A stretch of 52,687 bases of DNA, taken from Bavariicoccus seileri WCC 4188. GTDB taxonomy: Bacteria > Bacillota > Bacilli > Lactobacillales > Aerococcaceae. The translations under genes and the position numbers were made by a program. This document shows positions 1-9,263 of this stretch, in pieces (positions within the stretch are counted from its first letter, which is position 1; the number at the start of each line of letters is the position of its first letter). The notes beneath the pieces are model-generated. The model saw only the letters and a program-made list of their open reading frames with translations. It searched no databases and was not told the DNA's origin. The stretch is taken from positions 1 through 52,687 of the forward strand of contig NZ_ATXL01000011.1 in the NCBI RefSeq assembly GCF_000421665.1. Reading direction: 5' to 3'.

Positions 1-1209
1 CTAGTTGAAGTTCAAAATGATAAATCAGTCGAAGAGATTCCTTCTCCAGTGACTGGTAAAGTGACTAAAGTAAATGTATCAGAAGGTACAGTTGCGAAAG
101 TTGGTGACGTCATCGTTGAGATTGAAACAGATGAACCAGTTGCAGGGTCAGCTCCTGCGGAAGAACAAGGTGCTAGTCATCCTGCCGCAGTTGAGTCAGC
201 AACTGATCCAGCAGCAGGCGTTTCATCAGACGCTAGCGTTGTTAAAACGAGTGATCCTAATAAACAAGTATTGGCATTGCCTTCAGTACGTCAATATGCG
301 CGCGAACAAGATGTCGATATTTCTCTTGTGTCACCAACTGGTAAACATGGTCGTGTGACAAAAGAAGATATTGATCAATATAAATCTCAAGGTGGTTCTA
401 AACCAGCTGAAGCTACTTCAGAAAAAGCTCCAGAAAGTAAGGCTGTATCTGCTTCAACTAGCGAAGCAAGTGAACCAGCTAAACCATTCAAGTCTGGATA
501 TTCAGATCAAGAACGTCGCGAAAAATTAACACCTATGCGTCGTGCAATTGCCAAAGCAATGGTTAGAAGCAAACACACAGCGCCACATGTTACTTTATTT
601 GACCAAGTAGAAGTATCTAAGATGTGGGATCATCGTAAGAAGTTCAAACCAATTGCTGCTGAACAAGATGTCAAATTGACATTCTTACCTTATGTGGTTA
701 AAGCATTGGTTGCTGTTGTTCGTAAATTCCCAGTACTAAATGCTTCTATTGATGACGCTTCTCAAGAAATTGTTTATAAAGACTACTACAATATCGGAAT
801 TGCAACGGATACTCCAAATGGCTTATTTGTGCCAAACATTAAACAAGCCGAATCAAAAGGTATGTTTGCAATTGCGAAAGAAATCGTTGAGTTGTCTACG
901 AAAGCACATGAAGGTAAATTGACTAACCCTGAAATGAGTAATGGATCTATTACAATCTCAAATATTGGTTCTGCTCGTGGATCTTGGTTTACACCAGTTA
1001 TCAATTATCCAGAAGTTGCTATTTTAGGTGTTGGTACAATTGCTACTGAACCAATTGTAAATGCTGATGGTGAAATTGTTGTTGGTCGTAACATGAAGTT
1101 ATCTCTCAGTTTTGACCACCGTATTGTCGATGGTGCAACTGCTCAAAAAGCAATGAACGAATTGAAACGTTTATTGGCTGACCCAGAATTATTGTTGATG
1201 GAAGGATAA
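1..1209 (+). CDS. pdhC: Pyruvate dehydrogenase E2, dihydrolipoamide acetyltransferase (5' partial)
   Basis: Core of the pyruvate dehydrogenase complex: moves the acetyl group from E1 through lipoyl-lysine to CoA. The frame is open at base 1, so the start lies upstream of the window. The visible part begins inside a lipoyl domain, with the lipoylated lysine in [11 protein letters not shown] (8th visible residue). An Ala/Ser/Glu-rich linker follows, then an E3-binding domain ([11 protein letters not shown]...GRVTKEDI, about bases 270-390), a second linker, and the catalytic domain ending in the active-site motif DHRIVDGA (about base 1120). It is followed 10 bases later by the E3 gene, the usual pdhABCD order. 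Only one lipoyl domain is visible; a second could lie upstream. Identity is clear; the true length cannot be seen. Confidence 0.95.
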   Translation, partial: LVEVQNDKSVEEIPSPVTGKVTKVNVSEGTVAKVGDVIVEIETDEPVAGSAPAEEQGASHPAAVESATDPAAGVSSDASVVKTSDPNKQVLALPSVRQYAREQDVDISLVSPTGKHGRVTKEDIDQYKSQGGSKPAEATSEKAPESKAVSASTSEASEPAKPFKSGYSDQERREKLTPMRRAIAKAMVRSKHTAPHVTLFDQVEVSKMWDHRKKFKPIAAEQDVKLTFLPYVVKALVAVVRKFPVLNASIDDASQEIVYKDYYNIGIATDTPNGLFVPNIKQAESKGMFAIAKEIVELSTKAHEGKLTNPEMSNGSITISNIGSARGSWFTPVINYPEVAILGVGTIATEPIVNADGEIVVGRNMKLSLSFDHRIVDGATAQKAMNELKRLLADPELLLMEG

Positions 1210-1219
1210 GGTGTTCTAA

Positions 1220-2626
1220 ATGGTAGTAGGAGATTTCGCGATTGAATTAGATACAGTTGTCATTGGTTCAGGACCTGGAGGCTATGTAGCAGCTATTCGT
1301 GCTGCTGAAATGGGTCAAAAGGTAGCTGTGGTTGAACGTGGGGCCATTGGTGGTGTTTGCTTGAATGTGGGCTGTATTCCTTCTAAAGCATTGATCACTG
1401 CAGGTCATCGCTTCCACGAAGCACAATCGTCAGAAGTGTTTGGTGTGACTGCTAAAGATGTTGAAATCGACTTTAGCAAAACTCAAGAATGGAAAGATAA
1501 ACAAGTTGTTGCTAAATTGACCGGCGGCGTTAAAATGTTGCTTAAGAAGCATAAAGTTGAAATTCTTGAGGGTGAAGCTTACTTTGTGGATGAACATACC
1601 CTACGTGTAATGCATCCTGATAGTGCTCAAACTTATACTTTCAACAATGCGATTATTGCAACAGGGAGTCGTCCAATCGAAATCAAAGGATTTAAGTTCG
1701 GTGGACGTGTGCTTGATTCAACGGGTGCCTTAAATCTGAAAGAGATTCCTAAACACCTGGTTGTAATCGGTGGCGGTTATATCGGATCTGAATTAGCTGG
1801 CGCTTATGCTAATATGGGATCTAAAGTCACTATTCTTGAAGGTTTGGACAGCATTTTGAGTAACTTTGATAAAGATATGGTCAAAATTGTTGTTGATAAC
1901 TTTAAGAAAAAAGGTGTCGATATCCATACCAGTGCTATGGCTAAAGAAGCAAAAGAAACTGATAAGGGTGTTAGTGTCACTTATGAGGTTGATGGCAAGG
2001 CAGAAACCATCGATGCTGATTATGTTCTCGTAACTGTTGGTCGCCGTCCAAATACGGATGACATGGGGTTAGACACTCTTCACTTAGATATGACAGATCG
2101 TGGCTTGATTAAAGTAGACGAACAAGGTCGTACAAGTGTACCATCTATCTGGGCTATTGGAGATGTTGTTCCTGGTTTAGCTTTAGCACATAAAGCAAGC
2201 TATGAAGCAAAAATTGCTGCTGAAGCAATATCAGGGAAAAAGGTTGCTGTTGACTATCGTGCAATGCCAGCTGTATGTTTCACTGATCCTGAATTAGCTT
2301 CTGTTGGTTTAACTGAAAAAGAAGCTAAAGACAAGGGATTAGATGTCAAAGTTTCTAAGTTCCCATTGGCAGGAAATGGCCGTGCCTTATCCCTTAATCA
2401 AACAGAAGGGTTCGTAAGACTAGTAACCACTAAAGAGGACAATTCGATTGTTGGTGCTCAATTTGCAGGTGTCAATGCATGTGATGTCATCGCTGAACTT
2501 GGCCTAGCAGTTGAGTCTGGAATGAATGCCGAAGACTTGGCATTAACAATCCATGCACATCCATCATTAGCCGAAACGGTTATGGACGATGCTGAATTGG
2601 CACTTGGATTACCAATCCACGTTTAA
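1220..2626 (+). CDS. pdhD: Dihydrolipoyl dehydrogenase (E3)
   Basis: FAD/NAD-dependent flavoprotein of 468 residues that reoxidises the dihydrolipoyl group of E2 in the pyruvate dehydrogenase complex. It has the N-terminal FAD-binding GSGPGG loop, the redox-active disulfide in [15 protein letters not shown], the NAD-binding GGGYIGSE motif near residue 185, a second FAD contact WAIGDV, and the C-terminal His-Glu pair in HAHPSLAE that acts as the active-site base. Length is typical. The start codon follows the E2 stop by 10 bases, with a Shine-Dalgarno-like GGATAAGG across the E2 stop. It is the last gene of the operon; a strong terminator lies about 80 bases downstream. Confidence 0.96.
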   Translation: MVVGDFAIELDTVVIGSGPGGYVAAIRAAEMGQKVAVVERGAIGGVCLNVGCIPSKALITAGHRFHEAQSSEVFGVTAKDVEIDFSKTQEWKDKQVVAKLTGGVKMLLKKHKVEILEGEAYFVDEHTLRVMHPDSAQTYTFNNAIIATGSRPIEIKGFKFGGRVLDSTGALNLKEIPKHLVVIGGGYIGSELAGAYANMGSKVTILEGLDSILSNFDKDMVKIVVDNFKKKGVDIHTSAMAKEAKETDKGVSVTYEVDGKAETIDADYVLVTVGRRPNTDDMGLDTLHLDMTDRGLIKVDEQGRTSVPSIWAIGDVVPGLALAHKASYEAKIAAEAISGKKVAVDYRAMPAVCFTDPELASVGLTEKEAKDKGLDVKVSKFPLAGNGRALSLNQTEGFVRLVTTKEDNSIVGAQFAGVNACDVIAELGLAVESGMNAEDLALTIHAHPSLAETVMDDAELALGLPIHV

Positions 2627-2703
2627 TTTAAAATGAGATGAATAGTCGCGTCAGTTATGTTAATCATGACTAGTGTTGAACCAACACACAACGACTAACA
2701 AGT

Positions 2704-2745
2704 AGAGGCTATAGCAAAGTTAACTTTGTTATAGTCTCTTTTGCT
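2704..2745 (+). terminator. Intrinsic terminator of the pdh operon
   Basis: An 18-base left arm (2704-2721) pairs with 2722-2739, allowing a few G-U pairs, and runs into TCTCTTTT. Two further small hairpins (about 2650-2670 and 2672-2687) precede it in the 3' UTR. Confidence 0.85.
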
Positions 2746-2930
2746 ATCCAAATAATGAACAGATATCACAGGGTTTGCGAGGAAAAAACGCCAAAGTAAT
2801 TGTTAGGAAAGACCTATGGAGTGTTTGTTAGGGAATAACGCTAGTCATTAAATCTTTTGAACAAGAATAATGATCAGAGATGTAGAAAGAAGTAGACATT
2901 AAAAATAATATATGAAATTAAATAAAGTTC
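2746..2930. other. Intergenic stretch without a recognisable gene
   Basis: About 185 bases between the pdh terminator and the exporter promoter. No open frame with a ribosome binding site was found. The near-repeats TTGTTAGGAAA and TTGTTAGGGAA occur at about 2800 and 2827; nothing else stands out. Confidence 0.5.
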
Positions 2931-2959
2931 TTGTTTATGATAGTGAAAATGGGTATACT
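2931..2959 (+). promoter_or_regulatory. Sigma-A type promoter of the leader peptide / ABC exporter unit
   Basis: A -35 box TTGTTT (2931-2936), a 17-base spacer and a -10 box TATACT (2954-2959). Transcription would start near 2966, about 40 bases before the leader ORF. Confidence 0.65.
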
Positions 2960-3005
2960 TAATTTCGTAGTAAAAAAACAAATTTAGGGAGAAGGAGGGA
3001 TTACG

Positions 3006-3089
3006 ATGCAAATCAAATCAGTAAGTTTTACACAACACTTAGCAGTATTTAATTTAAAACGATTAATCCCTTTTTTACAATCCTTATAG
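3006..3089 (+). CDS. Leader peptide of the ABC exporter operon (27 aa, BmrB-like role)
   Basis: A short ORF of 27 codons with a near-perfect Shine-Dalgarno AAGGAGG (2992-2998) seven bases before its ATG. It is basic and hydrophobic (M-Q-I-K-S-V-S-F at the start, ending L-I-P-F-L-Q-S-L). It sits between a good promoter and an intrinsic terminator that lies directly before the exporter gene at 3193. Codons 21-24 contain CCCTTTTTT (3068-3076), exactly complementary to AAAAAAGGG (3136-3144) in the terminator's loop and 3' arm. In Bacillus subtilis the bmrCD exporter genes are preceded by the translated leader bmrB, where drug-stalled ribosomes relieve termination; the layout here is the same. The role is inferred from position and base pairing; no sequence similarity to BmrB is claimed. 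Confidence 0.7.
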   Translation: MQIKSVSFTQHLAVFNLKRLIPFLQSL

Positions 3090-3120
3090 CGCAGTTAGTG
3101 CCTATCTAGATAGATGGTAT

Positions 3121-3156
3121 ACTCTGTCCTTTTGGAAAAAAGGGCGGAGTTTTTTT
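3121..3156 (+). terminator. Attenuator terminator before the ABC exporter genes
   Basis: ACTCTGTCCTTTT (3121-3133) pairs with AAAAGGGCGGAGT (3138-3150), with two G-U pairs, followed by seven T residues. It lies between the leader ORF and the first exporter gene with no promoter visible after it, so the exporter needs read-through. Its loop and 3' arm (3136-3144) can instead pair with 3068-3076 in the leader, which would dissolve the terminator. A 12-base palindrome CTATCTAGATAG (3102-3113) lies between the two. Confidence 0.8.
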
Positions 3157-3192
3157 GTGCATTTTTTTACAGAATGAGAGGTTACTGACCAC

Positions 3193-4944
3193 ATGCAATA
3201 TATTATCAAGCAACTTGGAATTTATTTTAATGAACACAGGCTACGCTATTTAGTCGTTTTTATTTTCATCGTGATAGCTAGCGCAATGTATGTCGCGCCG
3301 ATTTATATTCTAAGATTATTTATCGACGCAATCGTTCAATCAGAGTTTACTGCAGCAACATTGACGCGTTATGTACTTCTCTTTTTGGGTGCCATCGTTA
3401 TAGGTTACATCTCAGAATTTATCTGGACTTATAATCTTTTTATTGGTTCATATGATCTTCAAAAACAATTAAGGGAACGGTTAATGGCACATTTCCTCAA
3501 AATGGGTGCTCCTTTTTATCATCATTTTCGAACAGGAGATTTAATGACTCGTTCGAGTGATGATGTTCAAGTAATGGGTATGACAGTAGGATACGGACTA
3601 ATGGTATTTTTGAATACTAGTTTGTATCTGGGTTTTATTATCATTGCAATGGCAGGTACGGTATCGTTACTTTTAACGGTTATTGCTCTGATACCAATGC
3701 CATTTTTAGCCTATTACATTTTTAAGTGGGGATCAGAAGTTGATCGTGCTTTTACGGATGCTCAGAATGCTGTCTCTGAAATGAATAGTGAAGTTTTAGA
3801 GATTATCGATGGGGTTCGTGTTGTCCGTGCTTACGGATTAGAACAGGTTACTGCCAAACAGTTTAACCAAAGAACAACGGAAACGAAGCTTAAAAATGAC
3901 CATGTGTCTGAGATCGATTCTAGATTTGCTCCTTTAATTACGATCGTCTTAGCAATCAGTTTTGTTTTTAGTTTTGGTGCAGGAGCTTTTCTGGTTGCTA
4001 ACCAAACCATTACAGTAGGTGCAATGGTATCTTTTCAGGTCTATTTGACCATGGTCGTATGGCCAATGATCTCAGCTGGCGATCTCGTTAATGTGATGCA
4101 ACAAGGATCGGCTTCCTGGCGGCGAATCAATGAGGTATTGCAAACGGGAGACCAACTAGAGCCCGATGGTAAGAAGAGCCTTGAGACCATAGACGATATA
4201 AAAATGGTAGATTATCATTTCAAATATCCTAATACTGACCGTTTAATTCTTGACGGTATCGATCTTTCTATCAAAAAAGGAGAGGTTATTGGTGTTGTTG
4301 GCAAAACAGGAAGTGGTAAAACAACACTTCTCAGACAGTTTGGACATCGATACCCTTATTCAAATGAAATACCTTTGATAAATGGAGAGAAAGCAACATC
4401 ATATGAGGTTAGACAGGTTCGGACACAATTTGCAGAAGTACCTCAAGAACATACTCTTTTTTCGCGCTCAATCAAAGAAAATCTTCTTTTTGGTAAGGAA
4501 GACGCAACAGATGATGAGTTATGGCATGCTCTTGATCTTGCCAGTTTCAAGGAGGACGTTAAACGGATGCCGGATGGTCTGTTGACACTAGTCGGTGAGA
4601 AGGGTGTTTCCTTATCTGGTGGTCAAAAGCAACGCTTGTCACTCGCAAGGGCATTCTTACGAGATAGTGAGATTTTATTGCTAGATGATGCCTTATCAGC
4701 TGTTGATGCTAAGACAGAACAAGAAATCATTGCCAACTTAAAACAACGGACGGATGCTAGCATTTCGATTATCGTGACTCACAGGTTGTCGGCCATTACT
4801 GAAGCCGATCACATTATCGTTCTCAGTGATGGGAAAGTGACCCAGTCTGGAACACATCACGAATTGATTCAAGTCCCTGGATGGTATCAAGAACAATATC
4901 ATCATCAACAACTAAAGGAGGACGATGATGTTCTCAACAATTAA
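3193..4944 (+). CDS. Heterodimeric multidrug ABC exporter, subunit with degenerate ATP site (BmrC/LmrC type)
   Basis: A 583-residue half-transporter with an N-terminal six-helix type IV exporter domain (about residues 1-310) and a C-terminal ATPase domain. Walker A is GKTGSGKT (about 374), the signature LSGGQ (about 474), and Walker B LLLDDALSAVD (about 496), followed by the switch histidine in VTHRLS. The residue after the Walker B aspartate is Asp instead of the catalytic Glu. That is the hallmark of the inactive-site subunit of heterodimeric exporters such as BmrCD, LmrCD and TM287/288. The next gene overlaps by 17-20 bases and encodes the partner with the normal Glu. Start: ATG 3193 with AGAGG about 11 bases upstream. 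It likely exports amphipathic drugs or toxic compounds; the substrate cannot be told from sequence. Expression is probably controlled by the upstream leader/attenuator. Confidence 0.88.
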   Translation: MQYIIKQLGIYFNEHRLRYLVVFIFIVIASAMYVAPIYILRLFIDAIVQSEFTAATLTRYVLLFLGAIVIGYISEFIWTYNLFIGSYDLQKQLRERLMAHFLKMGAPFYHHFRTGDLMTRSSDDVQVMGMTVGYGLMVFLNTSLYLGFIIIAMAGTVSLLLTVIALIPMPFLAYYIFKWGSEVDRAFTDAQNAVSEMNSEVLEIIDGVRVVRAYGLEQVTAKQFNQRTTETKLKNDHVSEIDSRFAPLITIVLAISFVFSFGAGAFLVANQTITVGAMVSFQVYLTMVVWPMISAGDLVNVMQQGSASWRRINEVLQTGDQLEPDGKKSLETIDDIKMVDYHFKYPNTDRLILDGIDLSIKKGEVIGVVGKTGSGKTTLLRQFGHRYPYSNEIPLINGEKATSYEVRQVRTQFAEVPQEHTLFSRSIKENLLFGKEDATDDELWHALDLASFKEDVKRMPDGLLTLVGEKGVSLSGGQKQRLSLARAFLRDSEILLLDDALSAVDAKTEQEIIANLKQRTDASISIIVTHRLSAITEADHIIVLSDGKVTQSGTHHELIQVPGWYQEQYHHQQLKEDDDVLNN

Positions 4945-6676
4945 GCAACTATTAGATTATATTAAATACTATAAAAAAGCATTTTTGCTTGGAGCCAGCT
5001 TACTACTTTTGGCTTCTATCCTTGAATTGTATTCACCCATGATTGCAAAGCAATTGATTGATAATGTGATGAGTCCGTCTGTATCTGACGGTAATTTAAA
5101 CATCAGTTTGTTGATTCAATTATTAGCATTATATCTGTTTATTAATTTAGTCGGTTCATTGTTTCGGTATATCAGCCTATTAAATCTGCGAAAAATGTCA
5201 AATAGTATCATCAAGCAAATGCGTGATGAGTTATTCAACCATATGCACCAACTACCAGTATCTTATTTTGATGGTATACCAGCTGGTAAAGTTGTTGCAC
5301 GAATCACTAATGATACTGAGGTTCTGAGATCTAATTTTTATGTTACCGTCATCAGCAACTTATTGAGTAACATTATGCAGATCATTGGGGCCTTTATCGC
5401 CATCTTTCTCCTGAATCATAAACTAGGGCTCGCAATGCTATTATTGATTCCTATTTTAGGAGTGTGGCAACACTTTTATACAAAGTACGCTTCTAAATAT
5501 AACGTGGAGATGCGTGAGTATATTTCTCAAATTAGTGGACAACTCAATGAATTTGTTCAAGGTATGGCGATCATTCAAGCTTTTCAAAGAGAAGAGCAAC
5601 TCTTAAACGAATTTAAGCTCACCGTAAAAAAATGGTTTGATGTTGGTCGCAAATCACTACTTCTTGACTCGTCAATTGCTTGGGGACTAGGAAATTTCCT
5701 GAGAAACGGGACAATACTGATTTTGATCACCATATTAGCGTCTTTATTTTTGAATCAACAACTCGCGATTTCGGCAGGTTTATTATATGCCTTCATCGAC
5801 TATATTAATCGGTTATATGATCCAATCGAAGGTTTGGTACAAACGATTGCGAATGTACAACAATCATTAGCGGCCGGCACACGAATTTTTGAATTTGCAG
5901 ACCAACCTGTCGAGAAACAACAAAAAGAACAACTGGTTGTTTCTGAGGGCAAAGTGTCGTTTGATCATGTCACATTTGGTTATGATCCAAAGCAAATCGT
6001 GTTAGAGGATATCAATTTTGAGGTACCAGCAGGTAAAACGTTAGCTCTCGTTGGTCATACGGGATCTGGAAAGTCGAGTATTTTAAATCTACTCTTTCGC
6101 TATTATGACCCTCAGTCGGGTCAAATCACGATAGATGATCAAGTTATTGAGTCTTTCGATCGTCATAGTATTAGGCGGTATATGGCAATTGTAATGCAAG
6201 ATCCCTATCTCTTCACTGGCACAATAGCGAGTAATATTGGTCTGAACGATCCTTCTATTAGTAAAGAAAGAATTATTACAGCATTAAAGCAGGTCGGGGC
6301 AGGGTACTTACTTGACCGTTATAAAGATGGTATCGAGCATCCAATTGTTGAAAAGGGGAGCGAGCTTTCAAGTGGCGAGCGTCAGCTAATCAGTTTTGCT
6401 AGAGCATTAGTCTTTGATCCTAAAATTCTGATTTTAGATGAAGCTACTAGTCATGTTGATACTGAAACTGAATCCATTATTCAAAAAGCAATGGATGTGT
6501 TGCAAAAAGACCGGACGACTTTCATGATAGCTCACCGTTTGTCTACAATCCAAAAAGCCGATCAAATTTTAGTGTTGGATAAAGGAAAGATCATTGAACG
6601 TGGGACCCACCAAACTCTTTTAGACCAAATGGGAACGTATCACGAAATGTACCAAATGCAGTCTGAACAACTGTGA
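4928..6676 (+). CDS. Heterodimeric multidrug ABC exporter, subunit with catalytic glutamate (BmrD/LmrD type)
   Basis: Second half-transporter, 582 residues: transmembrane domain (about 1-310) then ATPase domain with Walker A GHTGSGKS, Walker B ILILDEATSHVD (intact catalytic Glu) and switch histidine in IAHRLS. Its signature motif is SSGERQ rather than SGGQ. Together with the Asp in the partner this would leave one consensus and one degenerate ATP site in the heterodimer. The start is placed at the second of two tandem ATGs because AGGAGG (4916-4921) is 6 bases from 4928 but only 3 from 4925. It overlaps the upstream gene, implying translational coupling. It is about 90 residues shorter than BmrD/LmrD, so it lacks their extra N-terminal region. 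No terminator was found in the 180 bases after it. Confidence 0.88.
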   Translation: MFSTIKQLLDYIKYYKKAFLLGASLLLLASILELYSPMIAKQLIDNVMSPSVSDGNLNISLLIQLLALYLFINLVGSLFRYISLLNLRKMSNSIIKQMRDELFNHMHQLPVSYFDGIPAGKVVARITNDTEVLRSNFYVTVISNLLSNIMQIIGAFIAIFLLNHKLGLAMLLLIPILGVWQHFYTKYASKYNVEMREYISQISGQLNEFVQGMAIIQAFQREEQLLNEFKLTVKKWFDVGRKSLLLDSSIAWGLGNFLRNGTILILITILASLFLNQQLAISAGLLYAFIDYINRLYDPIEGLVQTIANVQQSLAAGTRIFEFADQPVEKQQKEQLVVSEGKVSFDHVTFGYDPKQIVLEDINFEVPAGKTLALVGHTGSGKSSILNLLFRYYDPQSGQITIDDQVIESFDRHSIRRYMAIVMQDPYLFTGTIASNIGLNDPSISKERIITALKQVGAGYLLDRYKDGIEHPIVEKGSELSSGERQLISFARALVFDPKILILDEATSHVDTETESIIQKAMDVLQKDRTTFMIAHRLSTIQKADQILVLDKGKIIERGTHQTLLDQMGTYHEMYQMQSEQL

Positions 6677-6828
6677 TGTGCTCTAGTTATGCATGTATGC
6701 TAGTACGAACCAATAAAAATAAAGACAGAGCTATAAAAGTCAATATGAATCAGTAAGAGCCAATACCAACCAACATGACCTATCAAGAATAAGCAAAAAT
6801 TGAGAATCGGAAATTGAAAACAGATTGA

Positions 6829-6834
6829 TATAAT
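6829..6834 (+). promoter_or_regulatory. Extended -10 promoter before the UPF0223 gene
   Basis: TGATATAAT (extended -10) about 25 bases before the start codon. No convincing -35 box is present at the right distance. The preceding 120 bases (6700-6820) are A-rich, low-complexity sequence with repeated CCAATA/CCAAC words. Confidence 0.45.
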
Positions 6835-6858
6835 CAGTCAGCTAAGGAAGTGATCAAA

Positions 6859-7125
6859 GTGAATTATTCTTATCCCTTGGACAGTGAATGGTCAACGGAA
6901 GAAATTGTAAAAGTAGTTGATTTTTTACAACTAGTGGAACAAAGCTATGAAGGAACAGTAGACACTAAAGAGTTTCTGAAGGGCTATAAAAAATTTAAAG
7001 AAGTTGTTCCTTCTATTGGCGAAGAAAAAAAGTTAGGTAAAGTTTTTGAAAAAGCAAGTGGCTATTCCCTCTATCAAGCAGTTAAAGCTGCTAAGACCAA
7101 TCCTAAACGATTAAAATTAGGATAA
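6859..7125 (+). CDS. UPF0223 family protein
   Basis: An 88-residue cytosolic protein of unknown function. The opening [19 protein letters not shown] and the repeated Lys/Glu helices are those of the UPF0223 (YktA) family found across Bacilli. The start is placed at GTG 6859, since AAGGAAG (6844-6850) is 8 bases away; the upstream in-frame GTG at 6850 overlaps that ribosome binding site. In several related genomes it sits just before an inositol monophosphatase gene and typA. Here typA follows but the monophosphatase gene is absent, and the 270-base gap holds no recognisable remnant of it. No role is proposed. Confidence 0.8.
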   Translation: MNYSYPLDSEWSTEEIVKVVDFLQLVEQSYEGTVDTKEFLKGYKKFKEVVPSIGEEKKLGKVFEKASGYSLYQAVKAAKTNPKRLKLG

Positions 7126-7257
7126 ATATGGAGTTAGTTTGACTTTGAGAATGCGTTTGAGAGTGTGTATGATAGACAGCCACAACTTTGGAAAAAACGG
7201 ATTATGAAAAGGCAAATGTGAAAAAAAGATAAGAAACGTGTAAAAGCAACCAAAACA

Positions 7258-7266
7258 TGGTATAAT
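7258..7266 (+). promoter_or_regulatory. Extended -10 promoter ahead of typA
   Basis: TGGTATAAT is an extended -10 box. No strong -35 is seen. A transcript from here would cross the hairpin at 7311-7337 before typA. Confidence 0.45.
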
Positions 7267-7310
7267 TTTGTTTATTACGTCGCTGTTTCGTGGTAAACTA
7301 TTAAAGTGTG

Positions 7311-7337
7311 AAAAAAGGCCCACCTGGGTCTTTTTTT
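7311..7337 (+). terminator. Terminator-like hairpin in the typA upstream region
   Basis: AAAAAAGGCCCA (7311-7322) pairs with TGGGTCTTTTTT (7325-7336), with one G-T pair and a run of seven T. It lies 62 bases before the typA start and about 45 bases after the extended -10 at 7258. It may end upstream transcription or act as an attenuator in the typA leader. Confidence 0.7.
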
Positions 7338-7399
7338 GAGAGCAAAATTTATTTAGTGAGATATAGCCAACAGGTAAACTTGCTATAGGGGGAACTATC

Positions 7400-9241
7400 G
7401 TGAAAAAACGCAATGATATTCGGAATGTCGCTATTATTGCCCATGTCGACCATGGTAAAACGACATTGGTAGATGAATTATTGAAACAATCAGATACATT
7501 AGATGCAAGAACGCAATTAGAAGAACGTGCAATGGACTCAAATGCTCTAGAACGAGAACGTGGTATCACGATTTTAGCTAAAAATACTGCCGTTAATTAT
7601 CAAGGAACCAAAATCAATATCATGGACACTCCAGGCCATGCGGATTTTGGTGGTGAAGTAGAACGGATAATGAAAATGGTTGACGGTGTTGTCTTAGTTG
7701 TCGATGCTTATGAAGGAACGATGCCTCAAACACGGTTCGTTTTGAAAAAAGCCTTAGAACAACATTTGACACCTATTGTAGTTGTCAACAAGATTGACCG
7801 AGATGCAGCTCGTCCTGCGGAAGTCGTGGATGAAGTGTTAGACCTCTTTATCGAACTAGGTGCTAATGAAGACCAACTTGATTTTCCAGTTATTTATGCA
7901 TCCGCATTAAACGGGACATCAAGCTTATCGGATGATCCAAAAGATCAAGAAAAAACGATGGCGCCTATATTTGATACGATCATCAACACAATTCCAGCGC
8001 CTGTTGATAATTCAGATGAACCATTACAGTTCCAAGTAGCTTTACTAGACTATAACGATTATGTTGGTCGTATAGGGATAGGACGTGTATTCCGTGGAAC
8101 AATCAAAGTTGGGGATCAAGTTAGTTTGATTAAACTAGATGGTTCGATCAAGAACTTCCGAGTGACAAAATTGTTCGGTTTCTTTGGATTGAAACGCAAA
8201 GAAATCGATTCAGCCAAAGCTGGAGACTTAATCGCTGTTTCTGGTATGGAAGACATTTTTGTTGGGGAAACGATCACACCGGTTGACCATCAAGATCCAT
8301 TGCCATTGTTACATATTGATGAGCCAACACTACAAATGACCTTCTTGACCAATAATTCACCATTTGCTGGTCGCGAAGGAAAATTTGTAACATCTCGTAA
8401 ACTTGAAGAACGGTTGATGAGAGAATTACATACAGATGTTTCTTTACGCGTTACCCCAACTGAATCTCCGGATGCTTGGATTGTTTCTGGACGTGGCGAA
8501 CTCCATTTGTCCATTTTGATTGAAACAATCCGTCGTGAAGGTTTTGAATTACAAGTTTCAAGACCAGAAGTTATCGAAAAGATAGTGGATGGCAAACGAT
8601 GTGAACCATTTGAGAGCGTCCAAATTGATACCCCAGAAGAATATACTGGTAGTATTATTGAATCGTTGAGTCTTAGAAAAGGTGAAATGGAAGATATGAC
8701 ACATACTGGTGCTGGCCAAGTTAGAATGCAATTCTTGGTTCCAGCTCGTGGCTTGATTGGTTATAGTACTGAATTCTTATCTATGACTCGGGGTTACGGT
8801 ATCATGAACCATACCTTTGACCGTTATCTGCCTACTGTAACAGGCTTTGTTGGTGGACGTCGTAATGGGGCGTTAGTTGCAACTGAGACTGGCAAAACGA
8901 CGACATACGGTATTATGGGAATTGAAGATCGTGGAACAATTTTTATCGAACCTGGAGTAGATATCTATGAGGGAATGATCGTTGGTGAAAACTCTCGCGA
9001 AAATGACATTGCAGTCAACATAACGAGAGCTAAACAACAAACTAACGTCCGGTCAGCAACCAAAGACCAAACAAGTGTCATTAAAACACCTCGTCACTTG
9101 TCTCTAGAGGAGTCTCTTGAGTTTTTGGGTGACGATGAGTATTGTGAAATTACGCCATTGAATATTCGGTTACGCAAGCAAATCCTTAATAAGGGTGAGC
9201 GTGAAAAAGCGGCTAAACGTAAGAAAAAAATAGATCAATAA
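7400..9241 (+). CDS. typA: Ribosome-associated translational GTPase TypA/BipA
   Basis: A 613-residue translation-factor GTPase that binds the ribosome and supports 50S assembly and growth under stress. Order of parts: GTPase domain with G1 AHVDHGKT, switch I RERGITI, G3 DTPGHAD and G4 NKID. These are followed by an EF-G-like beta-barrel, domain III/V folds (GRGELHLSILIE), and the BipA-specific C-terminal domain ending in a Lys-rich tail. Length is standard. It starts with GTG at 7400; AGGGGGA (7387-7393) lies about 6 bases upstream. It is followed by its own terminator. Confidence 0.96.
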   Translation: MKKRNDIRNVAIIAHVDHGKTTLVDELLKQSDTLDARTQLEERAMDSNALERERGITILAKNTAVNYQGTKINIMDTPGHADFGGEVERIMKMVDGVVLVVDAYEGTMPQTRFVLKKALEQHLTPIVVVNKIDRDAARPAEVVDEVLDLFIELGANEDQLDFPVIYASALNGTSSLSDDPKDQEKTMAPIFDTIINTIPAPVDNSDEPLQFQVALLDYNDYVGRIGIGRVFRGTIKVGDQVSLIKLDGSIKNFRVTKLFGFFGLKRKEIDSAKAGDLIAVSGMEDIFVGETITPVDHQDPLPLLHIDEPTLQMTFLTNNSPFAGREGKFVTSRKLEERLMRELHTDVSLRVTPTESPDAWIVSGRGELHLSILIETIRREGFELQVSRPEVIEKIVDGKRCEPFESVQIDTPEEYTGSIIESLSLRKGEMEDMTHTGAGQVRMQFLVPARGLIGYSTEFLSMTRGYGIMNHTFDRYLPTVTGFVGGRRNGALVATETGKTTTYGIMGIEDRGTIFIEPGVDIYEGMIVGENSRENDIAVNITRAKQQTNVRSATKDQTSVIKTPRHLSLEESLEFLGDDEYCEITPLNIRLRKQILNKGEREKAAKRKKKIDQ

Positions 9242-9263
9242 TCTTTAATTAAAAGTAACTATA

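Noticed and set aside
7126-7310. Remnant of an inositol monophosphatase gene between UPF0223 and typA
   Set aside because: Translations of all frames show none of the family motifs; the absence is noted only from synteny.
7117-7569. 150-codon open frame on the - strand over the start of typA
   Set aside because: It overlaps the well-supported typA start and the hairpin, has no ribosome binding site, and its composition is that of antisense to a coding region.
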